From Microcoleus sp. FACHB-672 (lineage in GTDB: Bacteria; Cyanobacteriota; Cyanobacteriia; Cyanobacteriales; Oscillatoriaceae), in assembly GCF_014695725.1 (NCBI RefSeq), contig NZ_JACJOU010000033.1:248001-312000 (forward strand): DNA of 64,000 nt, in the 5' to 3' direction. The translations under genes were made by a program, and so were the position numbers. Of this stretch, positions 9,734-18,202 are shown one piece after another. A model generated the notes under the pieces. It was given only the letters and a program-made list of their open reading frames with translations. It searched no databases and was not told the DNA's origin. Position 1 is the first letter of the stretch. Each line of letters starts with the position of its first letter.

Positions 9734-10115
9734 GAGCAGTATTGGCTCTGTAACATTCCAGCTTTAGTGACGGTGCCATATTTAAGAAGTTCCTGCGAAA
9801 GTTACAAATACATTTAAACACGAGCGGGAAGCGCGTTTGCGTAGGTTATCCCCAGCCCAGTGTATCGACTGATTTTAGCAGCTGCCGGTGTTTTCTGCCT
9901 CACCGGCTCTAATACTAAGCCAACTGCTCGAATCATCTGCCCAAAGTTATTTTTTCCTTCTCACAAATGAACCGTGCTTTGGATTGGCGGCTTGTTTCGG
10001 CGATGCCGGTGCCGACTTCAGGCTGTGGCGATTCCTGGTTGGGGAGGATTATGCTCAGCAGAAGTGCAGAGTCAAGTTGGGAAGGACGGAAGATAGCCCA
10101 AGGGGATGTAGCGGC
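9734..10115. other. ~380-bp intergenic region
   Basis: This is the presumed promoter region of the sigma/anti-sigma unit on the minus strand. An in-frame extension upstream of the nucleotidyltransferase remnant is open here, but its translation is Cys- and Phe-rich and not like any N-terminus of that family. Confidence 0.4.
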
Positions 10116-10400
10116 ATGATTAGCAAAACAGGGTTAGGGATTAAAGATTTGTTGCAAGATCGGCGTTCACAAATTCTCGCGATTGCTGAAAAGCATGGAG
10201 CCTATAACGTGCGGGTGTTTGGTTCTGTGGCACGGGGAGAAGCAACCCAAGAGAGCGATATTGATTTTTTGGTTGACTATGTAGGAAAAATCACGCCCTA
10301 GTTTCCAGCAGGACTATTAGCTGAGTCATGGTTGCTCTTGAGAGGAGGTGCTGCTGGATTCCAAGTATAGGAGGCTGGCACGCTGCTTTACTGGTTAGGT
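10116..10400 (+). pseudogene. decayed MNT-type nucleotidyltransferase
   Basis: The frame from ATG 10116 gives a good family N-terminus: a helix, then YNVRVFGSVARGEATQESDIDFLVDY, the GSxARGExxxxSDIDFLV signature of minimal nucleotidyltransferases. Translation stops at TAG 10299-10301, exactly where relatives have Trp before FPAGL. The same frame continues with FPAGLL, meets a second TAG at 10368-10370, then resumes with EAG-LLYWL, another family-like segment. It is best read as a full-length gene (~95-100 residues) broken by two in-frame stops. Such proteins are usually the antitoxin half of HEPN/MNT pairs; no HEPN partner is adjacent. Confidence 0.65.
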
Positions 10401-10456
10401 TTGCTGCACCTCACTGATACAAATGCTATCGCTTACTCTGGCTCGATCTTTATATT

Positions 10457-11662
10457 TTAATCATCCTTAGAAATACTACGAAGACGACGCATCTCCTCTA
10501 ACGTTTGCAAGAATGGCTCTGTTCCTTCACTGCTAATGCCAGCTTGCTCAAAAATATAGCCTGTAGTTGCCTTAATAGTTAATTCTGTGTTATTTATTTT
10601 ATCGCCTGTTAGGCAAATCTGCTGCCAATCAGGATTAGATCTGTGCCAGTTTGTGCATTGCATTGCTTGCCTAAGAATTGGCTGCCATGTTTCTGGATTA
10701 TTTTTCACAATCACTGATGCAGCGCCTGCAATTGCTTGCCAACCCAAGGATAGAGCACACAAATAGTTGTCTCGAATGAATCCTGGGACTGATTGCTTTT
10801 TCTTGCTATTTTGCTCTTGCTTTTCTTTTTCTATTATTCCATTTTGAAATTTCGTCCACACTGGGGTGGCGTCAAATATGACATTCCAAATATCGGCAAT
10901 AGCTTGAGTAGTAGATTCAATTTCATTTTCATTATTTTTCAGTGGATCTAGACTTTTTCCTAATGCTTCTCTTAATCTATCATTGCAATTGAAGAGAACA
11001 CTTAAAGTAATAATTTTGTCAGCAGATGCAGGCAAGGAATTATTGTCGTGATTAACGCGCTCCTTAAATATCGGTACAATTTGTTCAATTTTCTTAGTAA
11101 TAATTGTCATTGTATCTCGTGTTTCAAAGGAGAGTCCTATCGTCTTGCTCACAGGCTTAGCATTCAGATTCAAATCACTGAATAGCTGCCTTACCAGTAC
11201 CTTTGATTTGAAAAGCATGAGAACTACTGGTACTTTCTGACTAGCTAGATCTGGGTTTTCTCTAAGAGCTTCTTTAATCGAGGCTGCACGGTGTTGTCCA
11301 TCTGCCGCGAATAAAAAGCAGCTACTATATATTTTTAGAGAACCAACTTGTGGGTCGTCTTTTGAAGGTATAAAATCGTATCCTTTCCCTTCAACTATTT
11401 CCGTAAAATTGCGCGGGATAATGAAAAGTGTCAATGCTGAATAAAAAGCATTAGCTCCATATAATAAGTAGGGGACTAGTTCCTTTCTAACTCTTGTCCA
11501 GCTTAACTTTCGCTGCATTTCTGTATCAGAAGCAAGTAGTTGATCAAGAACTAAATCTTCTGGTAATTTAACCAAAGAATCGATCTCACCATACTCAATA
11601 GTTGTTAGGTAGAAATTTATGTGGTTCTGTTCTCCTTTGATCACTGAGAAAGTATACGGCAT
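10457..11662 (-). CDS. dndB: DndB-like DGQHR-domain protein
   Basis: 401 residues. The hallmark DGQHR lies at residues 121-125, followed by AASIKEALRENPDL, LFSDLNLNAKPVSKTIGLSFETRD and a DKIITLSVLFN segment. All are conserved in DndB of the DNA phosphorothioation systems, where DndB binds the dnd promoter region and acts as a regulator. No dndA, C, D or E genes are in the window, so this is an orphan. A strong AGGAG lies 5-6 bases before the start. A tandem-repeat protein gene lies 142 bases upstream on the same strand, with a hairpin between. The role could be regulatory or part of another defence module. Confidence 0.75.
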   Translation of the reverse strand: MPYTFSVIKGEQNHINFYLTTIEYGEIDSLVKLPEDLVLDQLLASDTEMQRKLSWTRVRKELVPYLLYGANAFYSALTLFIIPRNFTEIVEGKGYDFIPSKDDPQVGSLKIYSSCFLFAADGQHRAASIKEALRENPDLASQKVPVVLMLFKSKVLVRQLFSDLNLNAKPVSKTIGLSFETRDTMTIITKKIEQIVPIFKERVNHDNNSLPASADKIITLSVLFNCNDRLREALGKSLDPLKNNENEIESTTQAIADIWNVIFDATPVWTKFQNGIIEKEKQEQNSKKKQSVPGFIRDNYLCALSLGWQAIAGAASVIVKNNPETWQPILRQAMQCTNWHRSNPDWQQICLTGDKINNTELTIKATTGYIFEQAGISSEGTEPFLQTLEEMRRLRSISKDD

Positions 11663-11700
11663 AGTAGCTCCTAACTTAATAACTTCAAACCACGAAAAGA

Positions 11701-11745
11701 AGTCGGCTGGAAATAAATCAGATTGGCCAATTCAACCAGCCGACT
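11701..11745. promoter_or_regulatory. 10-bp perfect hairpin between the repeat-protein gene and dndB
   Basis: AGTCGGCTGG (11701-11710) pairs perfectly with CCAGCCGACT (11736-11745) across a 25-base AT-rich loop. It sits about 40 bases upstream of the dndB start on the minus strand. It could be a terminator for the upstream gene, a leader structure, or an operator for DndB itself. No long T-run is attached on either strand, which argues against a simple terminator. Confidence 0.45.
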
Positions 11746-11803
11746 GTAAGCATCCAAAAGATAAAATTTTCAGACGACTTCCATCAGCTTATCTTACAGA
11801 TTG

Positions 11804-12211
11804 TTACTTTTGATTCTTTCCCTTGGACATTCGATCTTCAAAAACCTTGCGAAAATATCTAGCTGGATAGCGCACTTCCTCCTGCGAGGACTTCCGTATT
11901 AGCTGATCAAGGGCAAAACGGGCAGCATCAAGCACCTCCAAGTAAGCTGCTAAACCTCGATAGCGCACGTCCTCGGAAAAATACCTAGCTAGATAGCGCA
12001 CTTCCTCCTGCGAGGGCTTCTGTATTAGCTGATCAAGGGCAAAACGGGCAGCATCAAGCACCGCGAAGTAAGCTGCTAAACCTCGATAGCGCACGTCCTC
12101 CTGCGAGGGCTTCTGTATTAGCTGATCAAGGGCAGAAAGGGCAGCATCAAGCACCTCGGAGTAAGCTGCTAAACCTGGAGCTTGCTGTTTTGGATTATAA
12201 GAAGGGTGCAT
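11804..12211 (-). CDS. tandem-repeat helical protein, unrecognised
   Basis: 135 residues from the chosen ATG at 12211. That start is preceded by AGAGGAAA at ideal distance; a longer reading from 12268 lacks this. The protein is three near-identical repeats beginning GLAAY.EVLDAA..ALDQLI and ending in EEVRY or EDVRYR, of 31 and then 43 residues, plus a basic tail (MSKGKNQK). The repeats are also near-identical at DNA level, so the array is young. No known domain is recognised; predicted structure is all-helical. It is transcribed in the same direction as dndB. Confidence 0.6.
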   Translation of the reverse strand: MHPSYNPKQQAPGLAAYSEVLDAALSALDQLIQKPSQEDVRYRGLAAYFAVLDAARFALDQLIQKPSQEEVRYLARYFSEDVRYRGLAAYLEVLDAARFALDQLIRKSSQEEVRYPARYFRKVFEDRMSKGKNQK

Positions 12212-12565
12212 AGGTTTCCTCTTTTCAAAATAATAAGAATGAGTGATGTTAAATCCTTTGATTTTCAAGGTTTACCGAGAGCGGTAGGCTCAAAAAATAG
12301 GTCACTTATTGAGGCAGAGAGATTATCGGCTTGACTTAACCTCTCCTTGTCTCATTATGGCACAGCTTTCTTAAAATGAGATGTTTTTTTAAAAAAACAT
12401 CTATAAATATAATTTAGAGAAGTGTTTTACGCTAGAAACATCTTACGTGACTGGTAGAGCCTGTAATGCAATCTGCTCTACTGTGTAAGGATTGGGCAGC
12501 GTGAGGGAGAATAATCACAATTGCGTCTAATGCCGGCTCTACCCCCGCAGCCTTTAGCCAAACGA
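12212..12565. other. 354-bp intergenic region with a 24-bp palindrome
   Basis: The region between moaE and the repeat-protein gene is AT-rich. It contains a perfect 24-bp palindrome at 12379-12402, AGATG plus seven T and its complement. It may be an intrinsic terminator, an operator or a cruciform; the sequence alone does not decide. No gene is seen. Confidence 0.5.
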
Positions 12566-13054
12566 TCAGCAGTTTTGTTCACACGCACCAATACTCACCC
12601 AACTGCTCGAACCATCTTCCCAATGCTCTTTTTTCCATATGGGTGCCTGATGTTTCAATGTGTCGATTGCATACCGGCACGCTTCAAATGCTTCTGAACG
12701 ATGAGGAGAGCCAACTGCCACCAGTACGCTGATTTCCCCAATTTGCAACCGGCCTGTGCGGTGGTGGATGGCGACCCGATTCACATCTGGCCACGTTTTG
12801 CGGATCTCGGCAGCGATTTGCTGGAACACCCGCAATGCCATCGGTTCATACGCCTGATATTCCAAGGCAACCACCGGCTTGCCATCGGTTTTGTTGCGAA
12901 CCGTGCCACTCATCACCACCACCGCCCCATTACCCGGATCGTCTGCTAGGGCGTAGACTTCTTCAAGGGACAGAGGCGCAAACGTTATGGCAAAGCTATC
13001 CCCGGCGTGGGGTTGAATGGGTGTGTTTAGGGGAAGTGTGGTTCCAAGATTCAT
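12566..13054 (-). CDS. moaE: molybdopterin synthase catalytic subunit
   Basis: 162 residues. Family signatures are GAVVVMSGTVRNKTDGK, VVALEYQAYEPMA, HRTGRLQIGEISVLVAVGSPHR and the catalytic Lys region PIWKKEHWEDG. MoaE with thiocarboxylated MoaD converts cyclic pyranopterin monophosphate to molybdopterin in the cytoplasm. No other moa gene is adjacent. It lies about 100 bases downstream of pyrB on the same strand. Confidence 0.93.
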   Translation of the reverse strand: MNLGTTLPLNTPIQPHAGDSFAITFAPLSLEEVYALADDPGNGAVVVMSGTVRNKTDGKPVVALEYQAYEPMALRVFQQIAAEIRKTWPDVNRVAIHHRTGRLQIGEISVLVAVGSPHRSEAFEACRYAIDTLKHQAPIWKKEHWEDGSSSWVSIGACEQNC

Positions 13055-13159
13055 CGCATTGAGCTAGTTAAGGGCTAGTGGATCTATTTTGCTTGATTAA
13101 TGCCTAAATGACTGGAATTGATAGCGCTTTCCCCTTGCAGTTCGTTGATATTGCCGGCA

Positions 13160-14149
13160 TTAAGCTTTCCCGCCACCCATGAGGTAGAGCAACGCCATGC
13201 GAACCGCAACGCCACTCGTTACTTGTTGGGAAATCAAGCTAAATTCAGGGTCATCCATTAAATCAGAGGAGATTTCAACCCCCCGATTAACCGGCCCTGG
13301 ATGTAAAACTTTGACATTCGGTTTGCACAGTTTCAAGCGCTCACGCGTAATGCCAAACCGTTGATGATACTCCCGCAAACTTGGCAACAAATTTTGATCC
13401 ATCCGCTCTTTTTGCAGGCGCAATGTCATCACAAAATCGGCATCTTGTAAAGCCGGCTCGATTGTCCAATGCAGAAAGAGTCTACCCGCTCTGCCGGTGC
13501 CGAAATCTGCAAATAGCTGGGGCACGAGGGTAGGAGGGCCGGCAAGATGCACCTCTGCGCCGGTTGCCGTTAAACTCCAAATATTCGACCGTGCCACCCG
13601 CGAGTGCAGAATATCGCCGACAATTGCAATTTTTTTGCCTTCAAGCAGTTCTAAATGAGGCCGGTCTGGGTCTAATAAAGAACAAATCGTGAACAGATCG
13701 AGCAATCCTTGTGAAGGATGTTCATGCTGGCCATCACCGGCATTCAGAATCCCAACGCGGGAGTCTAGGCGATCCATCTCATCGGCAATCGCTTGGGGCA
13801 CACCGGCTTGCTTGTGACGAATCACCATCATGTCACATCCCATCGCCAGATAAGTCTTCGCCGTATCCAAAATTGTCTCCCCTTTGGTTAGGGAAGACGT
13901 ACCGGGGGCAAAATTCAGCGTATCAGCCGATAGCCGCTTTGCTGCCAGTTCAAAGCTGCTGCGAGTTCGGGTGGAAGGTTCAAAAAACAAATTCGCCACC
14001 AATTGACCCTGCAAAGAGGGCACTTTCTTCAAGCGTCGAGAGAGGACTTCCTGAAAACTTGCAGCCGTTTGCAAGACAGTATTGTATTCCTCTGAAACAA
14101 AGTCAGCCAGAGAAAGAATGTGCCGGCGCGTCCAAGTCGTTGTAGCCAT
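13160..14149 (-). CDS. pyrB: aspartate carbamoyltransferase catalytic subunit
   Basis: 329 residues, normal length. The carbamoyl-phosphate loop STRTRSS is at 59-65. Further motifs are [30 protein letters not shown] and [10 protein letters not shown]. It makes N-carbamoyl-aspartate, the committed step of pyrimidine synthesis. No pyrI regulatory subunit is adjacent, as in other cyanobacteria. It may be co-transcribed with the downstream moaE. Confidence 0.96.
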   Translation of the reverse strand: MATTTWTRRHILSLADFVSEEYNTVLQTAASFQEVLSRRLKKVPSLQGQLVANLFFEPSTRTRSSFELAAKRLSADTLNFAPGTSSLTKGETILDTAKTYLAMGCDMMVIRHKQAGVPQAIADEMDRLDSRVGILNAGDGQHEHPSQGLLDLFTICSLLDPDRPHLELLEGKKIAIVGDILHSRVARSNIWSLTATGAEVHLAGPPTLVPQLFADFGTGRAGRLFLHWTIEPALQDADFVMTLRLQKERMDQNLLPSLREYHQRFGITRERLKLCKPNVKVLHPGPVNRGVEISSDLMDDPEFSLISQQVTSGVAVRMALLYLMGGGKA

Positions 14150-14236
14150 GCAAAAGGAGGGATGAAGGAAAAGAGAAAATGGAAAAGGGACAAGCGAGAA
14201 TTCTTGCGGTTTCCTTTCTCTTTTTACTGGTTTGTG

Positions 14237-14700
14237 TCAGGGCTGTAAATGGAGGATGTTTAGAGATACCCAAATCAGCGACAGAAAAATCATAAACCCA
14301 ACCGCATCTAGTAATGTAGTTAGCAAAGGGCCGCTGATCAGCGCGGGATCTAGCTTTAAGCGCTTGAGTCCCATTGGCAGAATGGTTCCTAAAGTAACCG
14401 CAACAAAGACATTAATTGCCATCACTAAGCCGGCAACAAATCCCACCCAGCGCGACTGAGGGGACGTCCAAATCAGGGAAAGCAGGATCAGAGTCGTTCC
14501 TAACGTGAAAGCCGTTCCCAGGCCGGCTAAAACTTCCTTCGGGGCAGAAAGCGCGGCTTCGTCCCCACCGCTGACATCCGCTAGTTTTTGGATATCCTCA
14601 GTGGCTTCTTCTTCAAGACTGTCCACCACATCGTCAATGGTGATAATTCCCATCTACAATATAATCTCCCACATCCACAGCCGGCAGTTGATTCAACTAG
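14237..14700 (-). pseudogene. mgtE: doubly deleted magnesium transporter MgtE remnant
   Basis: From ATG 14653 the frame gives MGIITIDDVVDSLEEEATEDIQ (end of the CBS region of MgtE), then jumps directly from GGDEAALSAP to KEVLAGLGTAFTLG. The ~90 residues that hold the first membrane helices in intact MgtE are missing. The remaining C-terminal helices, with MAINVFVAVTLGTILPMGLKRLKLDP, are well preserved. Upstream, about 14673-14700 in another frame reads LNQLPAVD, the preceding CBS piece, behind a stop and a frameshift. Nearly the whole N-terminal domain is also gone. It cannot be a working transporter. Confidence 0.75.
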
Positions 14701-14776
14701 AATTTCAACTGATTTAAGTCACTACTATTGGAAATAGAAATAGGCGCTTCTTGAGTGACCATAAAACCTTCGCTAT

Positions 14777-14817
14777 CTCCCCCGCGCTGGGTGGCCATGT
14801 CTCCCAGCACGGGGGAG
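14777..14817. repeat. strong 15-bp hairpin between mgtE remnant and GerMN gene
   Basis: CTCCCCCGCGCTGGG (14777-14791) pairs with CCCAGCACGGGGGAG (14803-14817) with one G-T wobble and an 11-base loop. A short T-run follows on the plus strand. It could be a terminator or a copy of a dispersed GC-rich hairpin repeat left near the decayed mgtE. Confidence 0.5.
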
Positions 14818-14990
14818 TTTAATACTGTCAGCAGATGGACTTTGATCCATAAAATACGCAAAATTCAACATCAGTTTCGTCACAAAGAAACCGCTAAAAT
14901 TTAGGCTAACTCTTAAGGGGTTAAAGGACAATCCGCTGTAGCACCTAAATAGACAAATCGACGAACTGATCATTTTTAACTGAGGCACCA

Positions 14991-15560
14991 ATGAACACTA
15001 GCCACAAATATCTGACTGCCCTGATCTCCAGCCTGCTTTTAGTCGGCTTGGGTAGCTGCACCCCTCCTCCAGGCAACCTTGGCAGTAACAATTCCTTGCC
15101 GAATCCCACTCCCTCAAATACAGCTAGTCCCACAGCAAAGCCCTCCTCAGAAGAATCTAAGGGTGAAACTTTAATCGGCAGCCAGCCTTTAAAGGCGTCG
15201 TCTCAAAATACTGTGAATGTGACGGTTTATGAAGCAGATAGTCAATGTGAGAAGGTACTTCCTAAAAAAGTTGCGGTGCCGGCAGATAAACAACTGGAAA
15301 CTGCGGTTGGGAAGGTGCTGGAAAAATATGATACTGGCGACTTTGATTTAGCCGGTTATCGTGTTAATGTTGAACCGGCAACGGGTGAGGCAACCGTCGA
15401 TTTTCGCATTGCGCCTGATTCTAAACGCAAGCTTGTTTCTCTATCAAGTTGCGAACAATTTGCCTTATTCAGCAGTTTGAATAAAACCTTAACCAGTAAC
15501 CCAGACTGGAAAATCAAAACCGTTCGTTTCACTGAACAAGGCAAAGAAATTCTGCTTTAA
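14991..15560 (+). CDS. GerMN-domain lipoprotein
   Basis: 189 residues. A lipoprotein signal with lipobox LGSC (Cys about 23) is followed by a Pro/Ser/Asn-rich linker to about 70. A C-terminal GerMN-type domain follows at about 75-189 ([57 protein letters not shown]). The protein is predicted to be membrane-anchored in the periplasm. GerMN domains occur in sporulation and cell-envelope proteins; function in cyanobacteria is not settled. GAGG precedes the ATG. The stop overlaps the convergent glycosylase gene by 4 bases. Confidence 0.75.
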   Translation: MNTSHKYLTALISSLLLVGLGSCTPPPGNLGSNNSLPNPTPSNTASPTAKPSSEESKGETLIGSQPLKASSQNTVNVTVYEADSQCEKVLPKKVAVPADKQLETAVGKVLEKYDTGDFDLAGYRVNVEPATGEATVDFRIAPDSKRKLVSLSSCEQFALFSSLNKTLTSNPDWKIKTVRFTEQGKEILL

Positions 15561-16174
15561 AGTCTGGAAACAGCCGCACACTTTGCGAGATACCACCGCC
15601 AAGGCAATTCAGCGCCGGCAGTGATACCGATGCGGGTTGTTTGCACAAAGCTGATTGCCCCGGAGGCCAAATCTTGCTGAAATTTAGGGCTACGATGCTC
15701 TAACCATAGGGGTTGGCCGGCACGTAGCTCTAAAGCGGTTAAACTCAGGTCAATTTGCAGCGCCAGGCAAAGTTTACCAGGGCCGGCGGCAAGGCGATCG
15801 GGTTTTGTAATTTGGCGCGAATCAATCCAAGGCGGCATTGTTTCCAGCAGCAAAGCACGAACCAGCACAGCACTAGGCACGCCGTCGAGATCGGTGACAA
15901 TGTTGAAGCAGTGATAAATTCCGTAAATTAAATAGACATAGCTCATCCCTGCCGGCCCAAACATCACCTGATTGCGCGCGGTGCGTCGCCTGTAGGCATG
16001 ACAGGCCGGATCTCCCGGCCCATAGGCTTCGGTTTCTACAATCATCCCTCGAATTGTTTGCCCGTCGGCCAACTGCCGTACCAGGGTGCAACCCAGTAAG
16101 TCTGGTGCTACTTCTGTAGATGGACGCGCCAACCACGAAGGTTCTACGATCAGCTCGGACTGCGTTACATTCAT
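15557..16174 (-). CDS. DNA-3-methyladenine glycosylase (AAG/MPG family)
   Basis: 205 residues from the preferred ATG at 16174; a longer frame to 16258 adds a tail that homologues lack. Motifs are [57 protein letters not shown] and [12 protein letters not shown], typical of the alkyladenine glycosylase family. It excises alkylated purines and hypoxanthine in base-excision repair. Confidence 0.93.
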   Translation of the reverse strand: MNVTQSELIVEPSWLARPSTEVAPDLLGCTLVRQLADGQTIRGMIVETEAYGPGDPACHAYRRRTARNQVMFGPAGMSYVYLIYGIYHCFNIVTDLDGVPSAVLVRALLLETMPPWIDSRQITKPDRLAAGPGKLCLALQIDLSLTALELRAGQPLWLEHRSPKFQQDLASGAISFVQTTRIGITAGAELPWRWYLAKCAAVSRL

Positions 16175-16308
16175 AGTAATTTGTACCTGAAGGGTTCGGG
16201 TCTTGTCTAAATTGCCAGACTTTTGCTCTAGACAGAGTTTGAGCGAATTTTTAAACAAGTACCTAGAATTTCTCTGGGCAATTGAAACAGACGAATTTGG
16301 GACAAAAC

Positions 16309-16431
16309 ATGGATGTCAAGTTAATTCTGCTGGTATTGACGGGTGTGTTTATCGTGGCAACGCTGTTTTTTGGCACGAAAAACGGATTCTATGATACAGA
16401 TAACTACCACGGGAATGGCTCTGCCCATTGA
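16309..16431 (+). CDS. ndhP: single-helix miniprotein, NdhP-like
   Basis: A 40-residue gene starting at ATG 16309. It has one membrane helix ([17 protein letters not shown]) followed by a polar tail with [14 protein letters not shown]. Length, single helix and the tail match my recollection of NdhP, a small subunit that stabilises the photosynthetic NDH-1 complex. I cannot check this, so other photosynthetic small subunits remain possible. A strong terminator lies 33 bases after the stop, supporting a monocistronic gene. Confidence 0.55.
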   Translation: MDVKLILLVLTGVFIVATLFFGTKNGFYDTDNYHGNGSAH

Positions 16432-16463
16432 AGCATAAGCTGATTTATCTCTTAGAGCTAACG

Positions 16464-16488
16464 AAACACCTCATTTGGGGTGTTTTTT
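16464..16488 (+). terminator. intrinsic terminator of the NdhP-like gene
   Basis: AAACACC (16464-16470) pairs with GGTGTTT (16479-16485) across an 8-base loop, merging into a run of T. It lies 33 bases after the miniprotein stop. Confidence 0.8.
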
Positions 16489-16678
16489 CATGCCTGGGAT
16501 AGAGCCGGCATCTAATCTCATGTCGCGTTGCCCATCCTTAATCTATTCTGGTAAGGGCAATCATCTTGTAGCCACGAGATCACTCGCGACTTTGGCATCC
16601 TCTTCCTAAAAGCCGATCACCCCTGCCGGTTTTGTAAACTAAAGTAAAGGGACACTCATAATTTTTGACAAAAGCAGC

Positions 16679-17335
16679 ATGGATATTTATCAAATTAAAG
16701 CCGACCTCAAGAGTTCTGATTCTCAAGCCCGAATGAGAGCCCTCACCGCATTGAGAAGCTATGAATCGGAGGTTGCGGTTCCCCTGCTGAAAACGAAATT
16801 GCGAGATCCAGAATTTTTGGTGCGTTCGTTTGTGGCGATGGGATTAGGGCGCAAACAAACACCAGAAGCCTTTGAGGCTTTAATCGATCTGGTAAAACAT
16901 GATAACGATTACAATGTGCGAGCTGAAGCCGCGAACTCTCTATCTCTGTATGGGGAAGCCGCCGTTCCGCATCTGCTGCAAGTCTTTCGCGCAAACCGGC
17001 ACTGGCTGATCCGCCGTAGTATTTTGGCGGCTTTTATCGAAATGCCCTACCCCGATATTTTGTTAGAAGTGTGTATCGAAGCGCTGGCAGACTCAGACTT
17101 GACGGTGCAGGAGGGGGCGGTTGATGGATTTGGATCACTTGCCGGTAAGCCGGAACAAGCGGCAGGACTGCAACAACTGCTGAGGTTAGTTAGCTCAGAT
17201 GAGTGGCGCATTCGCCTTCGAGTGGCTAGGGTTTTGAGAAGATTTAACGATGCAGATGCCAGGGATGCCCTAAGCCGGTTGAGAGTGGATGAGGATCATC
17301 GGGTTGTGGCAGCAGTGCTAGAAGGTTTACTTTAG
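16679..17335 (+). CDS. HEAT-repeat protein
   Basis: 218 residues of HEAT repeats of the PBS-lyase type: ARMRALTALRSYESEVAVPLL, DPEFLVRSFVAMGLG, DYNVRAEAANSLSLYGE and DEWRIRLRVARVL, spaced about 30 residues. Cyanobacterial proteins of this type include bilin lyases CpcE/F and NblB-like chaperones, but the short length and lack of phycobilisome neighbours give no specific role. It is probably a protein-interaction scaffold. Confidence 0.8.
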   Translation: MDIYQIKADLKSSDSQARMRALTALRSYESEVAVPLLKTKLRDPEFLVRSFVAMGLGRKQTPEAFEALIDLVKHDNDYNVRAEAANSLSLYGEAAVPHLLQVFRANRHWLIRRSILAAFIEMPYPDILLEVCIEALADSDLTVQEGAVDGFGSLAGKPEQAAGLQQLLRLVSSDEWRIRLRVARVLRRFNDADARDALSRLRVDEDHRVVAAVLEGLL

Positions 17336-17346
17336 CAGTTTGCAGC

Positions 17347-17874
17347 TTACCGGCTCATTAACAGCAAGCTACCCAGCGTTAGAACTGTGGCAATCAGCGC
17401 CAGCCAGATAAATCGATTGTCTTTTGTATTGACTTGGCTTAGATCGACCGGCTCTACTTCGGCTTTTGGGCGTTGAGATTTAGAGCTTTTAGCTGGGGGA
17501 ATGCTGGTTTGGCGAGCGGTTGCCTCACTTTCATCCAAGGCAGTTAAGTCGGGGATTTGAACCAGCCATTCCGGACGGGTGTTTAGTCTAGGCGCTTCCA
17601 AGATGTAAAGCAACCGGCGTCCTTGTTTGCGGGTGTCTAAATGCGGGTGGTGAGTTAGCTGGTTGCAGAGGGCGATCGCTTCTGCACGTTGACCGGCTGC
17701 TTCGTAGGCTGTCACTAGCCAAATCTGCACGTCTCCCCCTAAGCTGGAAGTGCGTTCTACAAGGGCACTGGCTTTTTGTAAATGCTGCACGGATTGGCGA
17801 TACTGGCCGCTCTCAAAGGCAATTTTGCCGGCTTCATATTCGGTTCGGACTAGCTCTAAAGTTTCGGAATTCAT
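17347..17874 (-). CDS. TPR-like protein with C-terminal membrane anchor
   Basis: 175 residues. Residues about 5-95 form tetratricopeptide-like helices (YEAGKIAFESGQYRQSVQHLQKA, WLVTAYEAAGQRAEAIALCNQL). A Pro/Ser-rich linker (about 118-148) and one membrane helix at the very end (FIWLALIATVLTLGSLLLM) follow. It is a tail-anchored cytoplasmic protein, likely a scaffold, and converges on the HEAT-repeat gene. The function is unknown. Confidence 0.7.
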   Translation of the reverse strand: MNSETLELVRTEYEAGKIAFESGQYRQSVQHLQKASALVERTSSLGGDVQIWLVTAYEAAGQRAEAIALCNQLTHHPHLDTRKQGRRLLYILEAPRLNTRPEWLVQIPDLTALDESEATARQTSIPPAKSSKSQRPKAEVEPVDLSQVNTKDNRFIWLALIATVLTLGSLLLMSR

Positions 17875-18202
17875 TGCAAATTAGGTGACTTGTTGGTTGC
17901 TCTTAAATGTCTTCTTAAAGTTTAAATTTTATTACCAAGGAATCTGGAAGATTTTTATTATAAGCTGTGTCTGGTTATTATAGATAACCTGGATATTTTT
18001 TGGATACGCTACTTTATTTTAACTCAAAATAGGGGATTCAATTAAAATTTGATTGAATTACCTATAGAAAAGATTTATGGTTTAAGCTGAAGAATTTTAA
18101 ACTAAATTTAGATTAATAATTCCAAAAAAGCAAAGATAATTTATAATAACAGAATAAAAAATTTGGCTAAAAGAAGAAAGCATCAACGGAGAAATAAAGT
18201 CT
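17875..18202. other. 328-bp AT-rich intergenic region upstream of aroK
   Basis: Very AT-rich DNA between divergent genes; it must carry the promoters of the TPR-like gene and aroK. No distinct hairpin or coding frame stands out. Confidence 0.4.

Noticed and set aside
9888-10115. N-terminal extension of the nucleotidyltransferase reading frame
   Set aside because: The extra translation is unlike the family; ATG 10116 gives the usual N-terminus.
10457-11662. A complete Dnd phosphorothioation system
   Set aside because: Only the DndB-like protein is present; neighbours are not dndA, C, D or E.
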